Shown here one piece after another: positions 12,901 to 27,900 of a stretch of DNA of 64,000 nt. The notes beneath the pieces are model-generated. The model saw only the letters and a program-made list of their open reading frames with translations. It was not told where the DNA came from and searched no databases. Source of the DNA: Odontesthes bonariensis. Its lineage: Eukaryota; Chordata; Actinopteri; Atheriniformes; Atherinopsidae. The DNA is taken from positions 11,932,086 through 11,996,085 of the forward strand of contig NC_134528.1 in NCBI RefSeq assembly GCF_027942865.1. Direction: 5' to 3'. The translations under genes were made by a program, and so were the position numbers. Each line of letters starts with the position of its first letter. Position 1 is the stretch's first letter.

Positions 12901-15900
12901 TAGAAACGTAATTTACACTCACAGTGAGTTACACTCATATCCACAGTTAATAAATTCCTTGGGTCTTAAGACCTTAAGACCTTATAATGGCACCCAGAAA
13001 CCATGGAGATCTGAATGAGGATCTAAAATAGAGGCTAAAAGAAGCCAATGAAACCGGGTAATGTTTTTTTTTTTGTTTGTTTTCCAAAATAGCTTACAGT
13101 TTTCATTGTTTATAATGATTAAAGGATGGCAGAGTTGGTGATTTCCCCAGTTACAAGTCCATTCCATCAAAGTTTATGGTTAACTACATAGCCCTCAAGA
13201 AATAGTAACTTTTAATCTACTAATATTGTGCTCATGCAGAGTATCATGCAGATAATCTCATCAATAATTTACCAATGTTACAGAAAAGAAAACTAAAATT
13301 TACAGATTTTTCAAAGGCACTTCATGACAGTGCAATAGACTAAGAATAATGCAGAATAATGCAGAATAATGCATAACATTACTGTTTTGAGAACAGGGCT
13401 GTAACAAGAAAATAAAGACGAAACATGTGAGGTGAATCCGAGGAGCACAGCTAATCATCAAAGCAATCAGTACTGTAGAAAGAAAAGAGGAAAAGAACTA
13501 AAGTAAAAACTAGAATGGCTCATCCAAATGACATTGCATGCCTTCCCATTATTAGCAAGTTTGGAGCACAGCTGATGACTGGTTGGTGAGCAAATCAAAG
13601 AAAGCACACCCAAACCCTAAGCATAACAATTCATGCCAAACTTTGACCTTCATCTAACCTAAATTCATTCATTTCTGAATCCAGAAACAACAGGACACCC
13701 TTAAAGTTTCGATATCTATACTTCAACATGTCAGAGATGTTCTGTTCTCATTTAACAATATTAACAAGGCGGTTTTAATGTTGTGGCTGATAAGTATATT
13801 ACAGCATTTGTTGGCTAAGTCACCTAGTTAATTAAGATGCTACTGCTTTTTAAATTCATCCCACCTAAAACTAGGTGCTAAAAGGCTAATACTGTAAAAC
13901 TAAGTAGTTTAAAAACTGCAGATTTATCTGCAGGTTTAATTCTTTATTGACTAAACACTTGAATGAACCTGCTCATTGCTCACAAGAAACTTTGAACAGT
14001 CATACAAGTATAATAACATCTTCGCTATACAACAGACTGTTCTACATACACACAGTGTGGTACTGACTGTCAGTAATGTAGGAGATGACGCTGCAGCAGT
14101 GAGGGACGAACAGACGGAGCGACTCAGCAGGATGACACTGCAAACACACACACACACACGAGCAAAAGGCATGCAAACGCACGAAGCAAACACATTAACA
14201 CACTTAGGCACAAACAAATGCATGCAGAAAATAGGCAAATTATGAAAAAAAGAGGAAATGAGCATGCAACCGAAAGTCCTGTTTGACTTGAAAATATTCT
14301 GTATTATGCATAATAAATCACAAATCTGCATTTTGTTTTGTTGTTTTTTATGATCTTGAGACAAAAGAAAAACTGCATTATAGTTAAAGGGAAAATTAGA
14401 TAAATATAACTGCCTGATAAACACACACTTACCTTTGCTGCAGCTCTGCACATGTCAGCCACCATCCTGCCTGACACACACGTCTCAAAGATACTGGAGG
14501 TGGCAAAGTTAAACAGCTTCTGCAGCGCGACCTGACGCAAAGGCAACATTAGAAAAGGTCATATGATGGTCATGTGTACGTGTTTTTTGACCCCAAAAGT
14601 CTTCATAAATAATTTTAGGGTTTGTCACTAACTGTAAACAAAGTGGCACATTTAAACTAGATGTCCTCCTGCTTACAAACATCTTTGTCATAACTGGGTA
14701 ATTAACAACAAAATATCTGAGTACTAATAATTAAAAAATATCTACATAACAAAATGTATTCTTTTTTTCATGGTCGCTATTATAATTATAATGACCCTGG
14801 GATTCCATCACAGGCAGGTCTATTTGTACAATCTGCCACCAGGCTGCCTGTTATAGAAGCATATCAGAAGCTAATGTTCTTTTGTCTGCCCAGCAGTGCA
14901 AATTGCATTCAGGTGGGCAAAATCCCCAGTTATCATGGTCTCTCTTAAGCAATTCACGTCCTTGCCTCAAACTTTTTGATGCTTTTTTATGAAGATAAAT
15001 CTGTGGTGTCCTATTACTCCAGTTTGTAAAGGTGACCAAATCTTTGGCCATAAGGCACAATGTTGGAACTGGAGTTTAACCATGCTTTTCACTCTATACA
15101 CTGATGACCGCCATAAAGAGACTGTATCAAGTCAAGACATTTTAAAGTAGCCCGATGATACAGTTCAAATATCTTTAAAGTGACTGAATAACCCTGAGCT
15201 ACACCAACATGAGATGAGTAAAGTAGTTGAGTGGAGGGTTTACAAATATTCATGAGCTAAATATAAGAGAAAAGAGGAGAGACTGTATTCGGTAGCTGCT
15301 GGAATCCTGTTTTACACAATGAGAAAATCCAGTATACAAATATTTGGGTGTAATGATAGACCATCTGTTATCCTGGAATGATCATACTGAAAGTATCTGC
15401 AGGAAGACAAAGCATATAATCTATTTCATTTGCTGCCTTAGGTCTTTTGGTGCGAGTAACCAGGTTCTTCTGTTTATAAAGCCACAATAATGAGTTTGTT
15501 TAAGTCGTGCAATACCACATGGTACAAGTTTTTGTCCATCACTTGAAGTCAGGACTATACTAACAAATAAAAATATGCTCAAAGATTGTGGGTAAACTGG
15601 CACAGAAACTTAATCTTAACCAACTGTTACCAACAAACCAAAAATATATTTAGTTTCAAAGCTAATAGGGTTAGACTGGTTAAACTATTTTTTATGCACA
15701 ATTTGTAACACTGAATAAGGAGTTTGATTCTAGCTCAAATGCTAATTAAAAAGGGTGTTATCTTTTATAAATGTTTTTATCTCAATATGTTATTACAAAT
15801 GAAACTCTGATACTAAAATTATTCAAGATCTATATGACAATAAAGCATCATCATCACTGCCCATCTTATCCGTGATTTCTTCCAAATTGAATTGGCAAAA

Positions 15901-18900
15901 CGATTTTAAAGAGCAGAAGGAGGGCTGCCTTTTGGGTAGTTCTGAAAATGTGGTGCAGTGTGACTGGAGGAATTATAAGCACTCTCTTCATTGACTGCAA
16001 TCAACTCCGGTATGTCTCAGTAAAATCACAAATGAATCAGTGACTAATCAGTTGTCTCGGGTCATCTTTAGGTAATATGCTAAACATTTTACCTCTTGAG
16101 AACAGCTAATGTATTGAGAACATAAATAGTCAACCAATAAATATTTGTAATTAAATTTTAATTCCGATTTTGCAAACTCTTTTTATGTAAACCAGCCAAA
16201 CTGATTCATCTTTGGCTTAAAATGGGGTGCTCGTGTAGGATTCAGTTTCTTATCGTAAGAAGCTGACTGAGAAAATTACTTTAGAAGGCCTTAAAGGTTT
16301 GCAGCCTGATTTAAAAACTGATAAAGATGTGTTTACTGAAGGTCATAGTACGGTGAAGTGCTGTTATCTACACCTGTGTGTATCTGTGACAGTGTGTATT
16401 CATGCGCTACCTTGTATATTTCTGTGGAGCACTGTGTTAAAATCGTGCTAACAGTGGAGGACAGTCCCAGCTCCACCAGGCTCTCTAAATGAGTCTGGGT
16501 ATCTGTTTCCGTCTCATCTCTCGTCTGTTCCAGTGTACTGCTGTCTATCAGAGCAAAACACCTGCACAAGCACACAAGGACACACACAAATACACAAACC
16601 CACACTTAAAACACTTGTTGGTGGTGAAAATGTCAACAGCGTTATGATTAAAAACCAAAAAGGCTGTTTTACTTGAGAGGCAGAGAGTCTACTGCATTTC
16701 AAACAGACAGACACATTCGTATTCAGACACTTACAACAAAGCTTCACAGAGTGACAGTTTGACTTGCTAATTTATCTCTACCTGTCTAGGAACTGCAGAA
16801 CGAAGTCTTCAAACCCAGCTGAGGCAAAGCACAGATCTTTTTCAATCTGTGGGGAAGAAATGCAGATGATGTATTCGTATAATACCACTGTGCTTTGGAA
16901 TATTTCTGCTTGTATCAACAGAAGGGAAGGAACTTTTTTAAATGGATGTTTTGACATTTGAGAAATACACTAAATGGAACTGAGCCTTAAGGCAAAAATT
17001 CAGATTTTTCCAGTCTGTCTATGTTCTGATACACTCATCTATAAGCATGAACTTTGGGTAATGATGGAAAAAAACAGATCAGAAATCAAAGAAGGCTGAA
17101 ATGATTTTCATCTGCAGGTTGGCCAGGGTTACCCTGAAAGATTGGCAGAGAGGTTTGGAAAGGCTCAGAGCAGACACGCCGCTCCTCCACTTGAGAAGAG
17201 CCACCATTCCCTTATTATGAGACAGTCATCTGGGGGAAGGCCCCGCAGCTGATTCAGGACAAACTGGAGGGATTAAATCGCCCAGCTGGCCAGAGTTAGG
17301 AGACATATTGACTTTCTTGAGTATGGAAGAGAAGGTTAGCTAAACAAAAAAGGTTGGAAGAAGGGGGAAACATCTGGCCTGGCAATGGCAGCGTCAAACT
17401 GACAAGAAGACTCAAGGAAATTCAAGAACATGGTGCTTCTACACATTAAAAGAACAAAATAAAAAGCAAATTAGGGATGTTTAAAGATTGCGCTGTTTCC
17501 AATCTTCTTGCCAAGCTGAGCCGACATCTGCATAGCTACCATACAAACATGAAAGTAATGTCAGTCCTTTCATCTAACTGTCAGAAAGAGAGCAAATAAA
17601 TGCAATTCCTAAAATGTCAAATCATTAATTAAAATTAGATAAAAGTATTTAAATGATTGCTCTTTTAAAAAGCCTTGTCATATCATTTTCTAGATGTAAA
17701 GAGCTCAACGGAAGGCTCTGAATAATAATGATGTAAATGACAAGTTTTGAAGCATGGAAATTCGGAAGAACTGTTGTTCATGAGGTATTTCAGGTTTGGA
17801 GGTATAGATAAATAGCAGGCAAGGGTAAATGTCATGGAATGGACAGAAGCTCATTGGTGACACATGTTTATGATAAAAGCAGAACAAGAACAAAAGCCTT
17901 TGAGTCAGGTAACTAAAAAGGATAGTGAGTACTACTAAAGAATGGCAATTTAAAAAACTAATTTTAGTAATTTGAAGAAGTTGTTTTTTTCTGTTCTGCT
18001 TAAAAAGTAATTATTTAATCTGGTTAAAGACTCCCTCTGGGAAAATGTTCACGTGGTGTTTTTTTTGTATTTTAGAAGGCTCATCTTGAGTACGTCTGAC
18101 TTTGCTACAGCAGGTCGCAGTATGCCCCCTTTCAGCTTCTTAGTATTGGGCTTTTTTTTTTGCATGACTTATTACGTCACAGACCAAAGCAATTCCTAAA
18201 CAATCTTCATCGGGTTGAGCCATGTGTTTTAAAGCTCTGTATATTTCATACATGCTGTACACTTAATTTTCTTTTCACAAATAAGATCCTTGCTTTCCCT
18301 TGCAGTTACACACTCTTGTTACTGATTTCTTCTAATACCTCTGGGTCCAAGCCTTCGGGAACTGTGGAGCATGTGCTAAACTCACAAGCCAGTTTGGGTG
18401 CAATCAAACATTTACATGCAGGAGTATTTCAACTTCCAGCAATGTTTGAAAATTTAGATTTTGTACAGTTTCAGTCAAACTAACATGCTTTTTAAAAGGT
18501 GTTTTTTTTTTTAGTTTATTTGTTTTATTTATATGATTAGATTTTTTCTGATAGTTTACATGTAACAAACTTTAAAAAAAACAAAAACAAAAAAAACTGA
18601 TCCAGTCAGCTTGAGAGCTGGGACTTGTAAGAACTGCCGATAAGGAACAAGATTTATCTAATATTAGCAATATTTTAAAAGCTGCTTGGGTGGACGAAAT
18701 AGGAGCTGAGCTGAGCAGCATATTCATGGATGCACATGAATTAAATAGGGCTGAGGTGTAGAGCATAAAGAGGTTATTTTCATTGGGGAAAAACAAATTC
18801 TAAACAAGTTGTTTGGACAGTTAGAGATGAGATTTTAGTGGTCTAATTAATACCACAAGAGGGAATTTACAATCATGAAGTCTTAAACCTAAGTTCTGCA

Positions 18901-21900
18901 GTGGATGCCAATTTGTCTAAGAATTTGTGACAATAAAGCCCACACAGTTACAGAAACCTTTGTCCATATTGTTTCTTTTATCCCTTCTGTGAATACAGAG
19001 TTAATGTGTGTTTTGTTTGTACCTCTGAGAGATCAACGTAATGAGAAGGAGCAGACGAACAGTCCACTAAAGGCACCAGAGTAGTGAAGGTGGTGACGAA
19101 CTGGAATGTGATCTGGACGGAGAGACATAACACATCAATTTACACAATCTGACATATGATAGATAACTTGCCAGGTGAGATTTTTTGAAGGCCATTCATT
19201 TCTTCTGGTGTAATGATTAACATAGCGTGAAAAGAATGAGCACAGTAGAAGAGGGAAACAATCCATTTCACTATTCAAGCAGGTGACCGAGCCACGTTAA
19301 TTGCGAGCTCTTCAAACTGAGATATTCATTCCACTTTCAGGAATAATTAATAAGACAGACCTGAGTGTACAGGAAGGGAATTCAATCAGCAAGAGCTCTA
19401 TTGTCTACTTGTCTAACAATTCTTCTTCATTACTAATCAGCCCATTCCTTATTCACCATGCACTTGCTGAAGTCGTTGGGGTCCACCCCAGGGAGAGAGC
19501 CCATAAGCAGTGGGAGCACGTGCGCACGGCCCTCTGGGTAATGGTTGTTAGGGGAAACCAGGCTGCGCGCCATGCCAATCATGCAGCTCAAGGTGGCAGT
19601 GAGGGTGTGTGGCTCTGTCAGGGTCTCCATTGCTGCATAGGTCCTGTTTAACACACATTATGAGGAGGTAAGCAATAAAATAAGATGAGATGAGGTGCCT
19701 GACTGCTACATCAAAAGTCATGCATTCTTTGAGTCCTATTTCAGTCAAATATGAGCACACAAAATTCTTCCTAAATAACTGTCTACAAATCCTCCTAAAA
19801 ATCACAGAAAGTATCCATAAATCTTACTTCTCAAGTACAGGTGGTATGGCAAGTTCTGGTGTGAGGAGAGCCAGGTTTTGAAGAGCATAGGCTGCATCTG
19901 TACTGCCAGTTTTACTGCAAATAACCAGGAGAGGGCACATGGATGTACACCAACATACAGTGCAGTGCAACATGGACAACACACTCACAGATAATCTCAG
20001 ATGACCTGACTTTGTCCAGATAAGGCTTGTTGTGGCACAGGCCAAGTGTGTCCAATGACTCACTAATAAGACAGCAGTTAAACCACAAAACATTAATACC
20101 AAGTGACTGAAATCAAAAAGGTCTCTTTTTAGTCTTTTATATTTTATTATATATCTTCTCATTTGTGAATCTTAAATCTGAAAGCCTCACCTACCAATCT
20201 TCAAAGTTAGGTTAAGGTTTTGTGATATTTGATGAGGAGGCCTTACTGACAAGATAAAATCAATTGACTTTATATTGTAGAACCTGGATAAAAGACAAAA
20301 TATGAGAAAGTTCTGATCATTAAATGTTGATTAACAAGAGCACTGACTGGGTAAGACTCACACCTCCAGCCACAGTGACACCTATGATTTCTACTGCACA
20401 AAATGATAAAGTTGATTCGCAATGTGTTGGTTTTTAAATGTCATTGTACAACGTATCTTTCCAAAACAGTTTAACAGCCATGCATTTACTCATTTTCAAT
20501 ACTGAGATTTTTCACTTGCAAACACATAATTCTGCTTTATTGCACCACTTGTTTGCAACTTAACTTTTTGTATCCATTAGTTTTATCTTTTATGTTCTTA
20601 CCACATAGTATGTGTTGCTGTAAAACTCGATAAATAGTTCTTTGCTTTCTTATCACTTGTTTAGACATTCCTTGTGTATGATTTGTGGAAATGAATCATG
20701 GCGGACTCTCCTTATAACGACAGATCAAGTGTTAAAACTGATTCAGATGTCTGACGCTGAAACATATGTGTACCTCTGAATTCTTAGATTGGCTTATTAT
20801 ATTAACTGTACCTAAACATAGCCAGCAGGGCAGCTCCAGACAGGCTGCGGGTGAAGTCCCGCAGGTCTTCATCTGTTAACCTCTGACACTCAGGAACCAG
20901 CATGATCCAGCTGGGTGCAGCATGACGCTCCCGGTGCACACGACGCACAACACTTGCTGGGAGACGCTGAAGCAGCCGCATCAGTCGAGACTGCAGGCGA
21001 ACATTAGCATTATCACCCAGAGACATATTCTCACAGTCTGCCATTGACAGATCCACGATATTGCCAGCCAAGTTAGTAAAAAAAGGTTACAAGTTAAAGA
21101 AGAGTGTATGAATGGGAGTAAGAGACTTACCTGCCAGCGACCATGATTGGAGGGATGGTAAAAGGAGGCAATGCTGCTGAAGAGGCAGGTCAGTTCTTTT
21201 TGTGCGGGGTTTCCTGGTCCACCCTGCAGAGATATAAATTAGCAGGAAATCAAGCAGCTCCAGTGTGATGAAAATTGTTTGTGTTCTTTTTTAAACATGT
21301 TTACATGTGAAAATTCCAAAGAGTGTGTACCAGAAGAGCAGTGATCCATAACACCAAGTACCCAATGTCATAGGAGTTGGTAAGATACCTCGGTGCCACC
21401 ATCTGACTGACCCCAACTGGCAGGTTCAGACTGCGCAGGATCCTGGTGAAGATCTGCGCACACAAACAATATAGTTCCACATTGCACATATAGCCCAGAG
21501 GTCCCCAGTAAAACCTATTAACAGGTTCACTTGTACAGCCACATAATTCTGCTAATGACTCACTGTGGGAATATAGGGAGTCCAGTCCACGTAGCCGATG
21601 TTATCGTTGGCAAGGCGAGCAAACAGGTTCACTAGGTGCTGCAAAACAACATCAGGCAAACAATCACTGCAAGTCCACGGAAAATTCCCAGAAGAGCTCT
21701 GCCATTCCAAGAATTAAACATTACTACTTTAAAAAAGAGAAAGATGTTCAACAAGGGAGGACACGTGTTCAGCCAGTCCGCTGTGGGCCTGAAGGCTAAA
21801 AGCGGAGCAAAGGCAGAAATGGAAAATCTTATCTGCATGCTGAGTGGAAACTGACAATGCTTCGAGAGCATTTCAATCATCACCATCAGGAAATGGTGAA

Positions 21901-24900
21901 AGCCTGTTATTCCAAGAAACTCTATCCACCTTTTATGGGGATGAAAAGCTGCGTGATCCATTGCTCAATGAATTGACATAGTTTTAAAAATCCACCACAG
22001 GAAATTTGAGAGATGAAATGTTCATTCATTTCAGCTTAACGTTAATTTGCGTTGGCATTAGGAATTCACATTCCAAGCCAATTAACTGTTTGCAACAGTG
22101 TGTATGTGTGTCTTACCCCTTCCCAGCTCGGCTGATTCTGCACTGACGTCCAAAGATTCATTAATTCATCAAACCACAACCTGAGAACACACAAAAAGAT
22201 GAGATTAACTCAACAACTCACACACCTGTGGCTTAATTCCCCTCATTTATCTCCAGTTCCCCAAAACATGAACTCATTCTCTCCCCTGTATATTCTGGAG
22301 GAGAGAGCGACAAAATGAAACGGAAAAATAGAGTATTAAAGATGATGTATTGTGGAAACTGTGCACAAACTGCTTATGAATCCAAGGGTAAATCCAGACA
22401 AATAGCTTGCAAAAGAGTGGATACAGTGAAGAATGCGCTGAAAGCTGTGAAGGGACTTGGCCCCAAGAATACAACCATGACGAGAGCAGAGAGAAAGTGA
22501 AGATTTTCCAAGACAACAAAATATAAGCAAAACAAAGACAGAGCAAGACAGACTTGATTCATTTCAGGTGCAAAGGTGTGCTTGCAGTGCCTGAAAATAT
22601 GGTTGATTATGAATCAGTTTCTCGTGTTTCTGCAGGCAACATCCTTCGTCAAACTTTCTAAATCCTTCTTGTTAACCCTGAATCCGGACACACAGCCCTT
22701 GGCATATGATACTGTTTCTAAACAGAGCCATTCCGGCTGGCCCACTCACTGGAAGCCCTGGCTGTGTTCCTCCGGAGGCATGATGGTGGGCAGGAACAGC
22801 TCCATGTTGCTGACAGCCTTCTGCATGACCACATCAAACACACACAGCAGGGGGCGCCACTCATCCAGCATCTCCTTGGTGGACGATGCAGGGAAATACC
22901 TGAGAAAATGGGGGGAAAAAAGCACAAGAGTGTACACTTTTACCCAAAAATGGAGCAAACAAAGACATGAGCACAAACAGATGTGGACAGCTACAGATAC
23001 TAATCAAAGCATTGATCTACACAACACAGCTCAAGTGGAGATCAAAGTAAAACATTATCTGCTGCACAGATAACACAATCACAGAGGACGACACTTACAG
23101 TCTGCAACTTTTGATCAAAGCCTTCAAAATGTGGTCCACCGAGCTGCAAACAAGCAAAGAGACAAGGTGTAAATGTGTGTGTGTGTTATGATCAAGTATA
23201 AAAAAAAAAAAATTCAGGAAAGAATTCCACTTATGTCTGACCAACAGTCCAGACAGTTGTAACCCTTGTTTATCTACATTCATCCAAAAAATGAGGAGAT
23301 AGATTGGTTGTCAATAAAAGTTGTAGAAAAATAACAAACAATTTTATAAAGGCACCGCTTCATTCGAATGAAAACTTGCTGCTCATCATGAGGTAGAGCC
23401 TTTTTAATTTTCCTCTCTGGTTTCGGTCTTTATTGTTTGGCCAATTGCACATTCGTGTTAAGCTTTATGGCTCCACCTGCTTGATTTTTTAACAGTTTTA
23501 GAAATATAAAACCTACTGTTTAGGGCTTTTCTGTCTCAATCAAAAAAGAAAGAAGAAGTAATTTTTTTCAGTTTTGTTGAAAGACAAATAAACATGATAG
23601 AAACATCCCATTGGTTAGAGTCATGGATGAATTATAACTGACAGCCTCAGGTTACTTGGACTGCTAAATAAATATCAATGACATATTTTGACATATTTCA
23701 TATAGATTTTTGTCGAGTTGTTTTTCTCTTTTTTTTGCACTAAAAAGGAATTACTGGGAGGAACACAAACTTGTGTATTTATTAAATAAAATTTGAATTT
23801 ATATAAACAGAATGTCTGAATTCATGAGATAAACATGATAAAATAATTGAACACACATTGTTGCAATATAATATAATCATATAAATATCTACAAAAAAGG
23901 CAGCTTTTGGCCAGGTTACACTTGTATAGATCTCATACTATAGTGTTCCTCTGTCATACGTTTGCTCAAATATATGTGTATATATGTATATAGATTAAGC
24001 TAAAAACGTATAATCTTTTACAACACTGATACAATGCACTTTGGAAGACAGTTTTCTTTTGTTGCAGTCGTGGCTGACCACACTGGTAAGTTTGTGTGAA
24101 ACCTCAGCTTTCCTTTAATTGTACAGTGATGAACTGTACCATTCAATATGCTGACAGGTGATGTCACCACATTCCAGTGCAATGATCTAACCATGGCAGA
24201 GAGAGCAGATCAATGTATTTCATGAAAAAAAAACGTTTTATTAAAGCAGATTGGTATTTCTGACAAGGTTTGACTGACAACTCACAAGAGCTACTGTCAA
24301 TGTAAAGGTAAAATATACTTAAAGTAAAAACATACTTAGGTAACCAGATGAGCCCCAGGTGTTCAGTTTTGGAGTAGATGATTCTCTCGTATAAATCATA
24401 GAGTGGTCGCCACGGCAGTTGTAGGTCATCCCTTGCCAGCAGTTCCTTCTTCCTGTTCAAAATAGAAGTCATTTATTTGCCTGTGTGTATGGCTTTCATT
24501 AAACATAAGGCAAATTCTTAGATATATTTGAGAAAAACCCCAGACGGTAAATATCTTATGTTGAGGTGACAGACTACATGGCGTTTCAAAGAGTCAGTAA
24601 TCGTGGGAAAAGGAATCGCTGCCTCACAAGCTGCACTCGGCATGACGACTGCCAACTTACAGACATGTCTGCAAACAACACGCTGATTCTTTATAGTCGG
24701 TAAAGCATAGCTGGACTGACAGCTGCAGGCATTTGCAATTTGCATGAGTCACCTCAGCTGGTTTGAAAGATTGACTATACAACGCGCCTTTAAGTGGTTC
24801 CACCGAGAAAAAAAGAACCATATTTAAGATGACTATCTGTTTGGTGCAGCAACATTAGCCATTTTTTTGTGGTTATTGTTTTTCAAAGACCCCGTTAAGC

Positions 24901-27900
24901 TTTCAGATTTCACAAAGAAAGATGTTCCACTGGGGAGTACTTCATAAGCTTTCAAATTAAGCAGGGTTTTTTTTTTAAATCCCCCAAAGAACATCTACGT
25001 ATTTTTTTGTACTCCATTACTAAGTTCTTTGTAAAGGGACAGTTTTAATAGGATTAAAGCTCAGAGAAAGGTTTAGAATCCCTGCACTGGAAAATGTGCA
25101 CAATTTCCACAACCACATATCCCTCTTGTTGCCTCTTTTCTTATTCATCTAACAGCAATGGAAAAAACTCTCTTTGGGGAGATTTGAAAAATGAAGAGAC
25201 AATCAGGGAAATGGCTGTGAAATGTAAGGGACAGCACGAGAAGTCTATTGAGACCTAAAGCTTGATGTTGACTATCGAATTCAGCACTCAGCTATGAGAC
25301 CTGGTACTTAATAACTCAGACCTCTCGCTTTTCATCTAATGGAAAACACTCAAACAAAATGACATTTACATAAAGATGCTGTTTTGTGATGGATGTGAAA
25401 ATCATGAAAACAGCACAGGACAAATGGGGAAGTGGTGAACGGGATGAGTGTCGCAGGAGGTGTGACAGATCAAAAGCAGGGAGTTACTGAGCCGATCGGA
25501 GCTTAGAGAGTGATAAATGTACTGCACAGCCAACATTCTTCACTTCACATTCTTCTCCTGCTGTGACTGTGTCCAATTGGGTTCAAGTGTCAGTGTAAGG
25601 ATATTTATTTCATTCCACCCAAGTTTCTCAATTTACCCCTTTTGTGAAACTCTTACAGGAAAACATTTCAGGGGGAAATATTGAACATTTTACTCCATTA
25701 GAAACAACATAATAAAAAAAAGGCTTTTGAGTTTTGCCAATAAACAGAGATATTTCCTTCCTAACAGTTACTTCATTGAAATGCCTATTTGAGGCTAAAT
25801 GAGCTAAAAATTTCCCCATGTTTTAACCAAGAAAAGCTAAGCCTAGTCATTAATCATCTCTTGAGCTGTGGAATTTATTTTGCGACCCACTGGAGGGGTG
25901 CTGATTGTGAACTGGACTAACTCACCTCATTGTATAGAGTAGTAGCAAGAACTAGTTCCCCTTTAACATTAAAATGCTGCTAATGTGTCAATAACAATCT
26001 TTTGGTGTCAATCATGTGACCCAGATGAGAAAAAAACATTTGTCATATATTTGTCTTGGTCCTGCTTCACATGAAGGCATATGAAGCCAGCCCACCACTT
26101 TATAAACCATCCGACAATAAAGTCACAAGCCTTACCATCAAAACCATATGCATGGTTCTCACATTACTGGCATGGGGACGTTACAAAACAACTTTATAAA
26201 CAGCATGTCACTTACCGGTTGTTTGTATGCTCGCGCAAAGCCCAAAAGAGTCAATGGACGATACTCCTAAATACAAAGCAATTATCTTCTCTAGAAAAAC
26301 TGCGTTCAAGTATTTTAAACATTACAACAATACATGCCCAGTAATATTGTTGTAATGTTTTAAATACTTGAACGCATAAAGTGGTGTGACGTTTCTGCAG
26401 TGTGCAAGTTGTTGTTTTATGTGGGTTAGCACTTGCCCCTTAGCCACCACGTATTAGCCTCGCATGACAGGCTGCGCAAACAGCGCAATCTCCACACAGG
26501 GAGCGCCGATTTGCACCTGTCTGTGTCCTACTATCAGTATTTGACAACCTCTAGCAATGGAAACGCGCTTCAAATGCCCCGGAGTTCCCCTTTAACAAAC
26601 TAACTAATCTTTTACAAATTATGATACTCTGCTTAAACACATAAGTTATCAGTATTATTCATCCCAATATTAAAATGAGAGGACACTAAATAAAATGTGT
26701 CCATGCTTAATGTGTGATGACGGCCCTGTGGTACAGAGCTCACTCAAAACTGACAGCACAACAAACACCAGATTTCATATGTTGTGGCCTTGCATTAGTA
26801 AGACCACAGACCATTGATGCGATCATATAGGTAGTTTGTTCACACCTCTCAGTGCGGCTCATAACAAGGCCTACAAGCCACAAGGATGATATATGATGTC
26901 AGAGCTCATGTTGTTTTCAAGTGTTGTCAGTCAGAAGCCACAGACTCCTCATTAGAAGGAAGGGTGTGTGTATGTGTGTGTGTGTGTGGGTGGGGGGGGG
27001 GCTGGCTTCATATGCCTTAATGTGAAGCAGGACCAAGACAAATATATGACAAATGTTTTTTTCTCATCTGGGTTACATTCGATCAGCAACAGTTCCTTAG
27101 AACACTTTTGTCACTTCCTGGTTGGGTGTAGATGATAACATTACTTGGTTCGGATACAAAACAATCATGGATAGGGCTAAAATACATTCCCATTACAATG
27201 TGACCATCACCCTCATGATAGCCATTTTTCACAACCACTACAGGTCATGTATTCTTCTGACATAGTTATCATATGTCTGCATGAACATATGACCCATGGG
27301 CACATTTTGGGGACAGTCTCTGTTACTCCCTCTAACCCCTGACTGACATTAGCAACAGGTAAACTTCAAGATAGCGTTCTTTTTTTTTTATCTTACAGTT
27401 CTTTGAAAGGTCAGAATCTTTTTTTCTCAATCTAATTATTTTGACTCAGATCTTGATTTAGACGCAGATTCAACAGTATTTTTTTTTAGATAAATTTAGT
27501 TAAGTTAAATTGCTCTTGTTTCTCTTGTCCCTTAACTCTTTAGGTTGCTTGCATGGCCATCCTCCAAGTGTCAGAGAGATAAGTAAGAAATCCACTTTAA
27601 CCTGTCATGTGATGACAATCAGTATACCACTATTAGCTCAGTGATATTTACCAACAGGGCTGCTACTGATCTCATTATACGAACAGGAAGACAAAGGCAG
27701 ATCATCCTGGGGAGTTGAGCCTGGGAAAAGGTCTTTTATCAGATGTAGATTCAATTTACTGTGCTTTAATGTAACTCATGAATACTGTATGTGCAACAGA
27801 CACTCCTCTCTGAAGCCAGAGCTCAGGGACCCCAAGGCATTCCCAGGCCAGATGTAAAATGGAATCTTTCCAGCAATGATCTGGTTCATACAGGGTCCAC

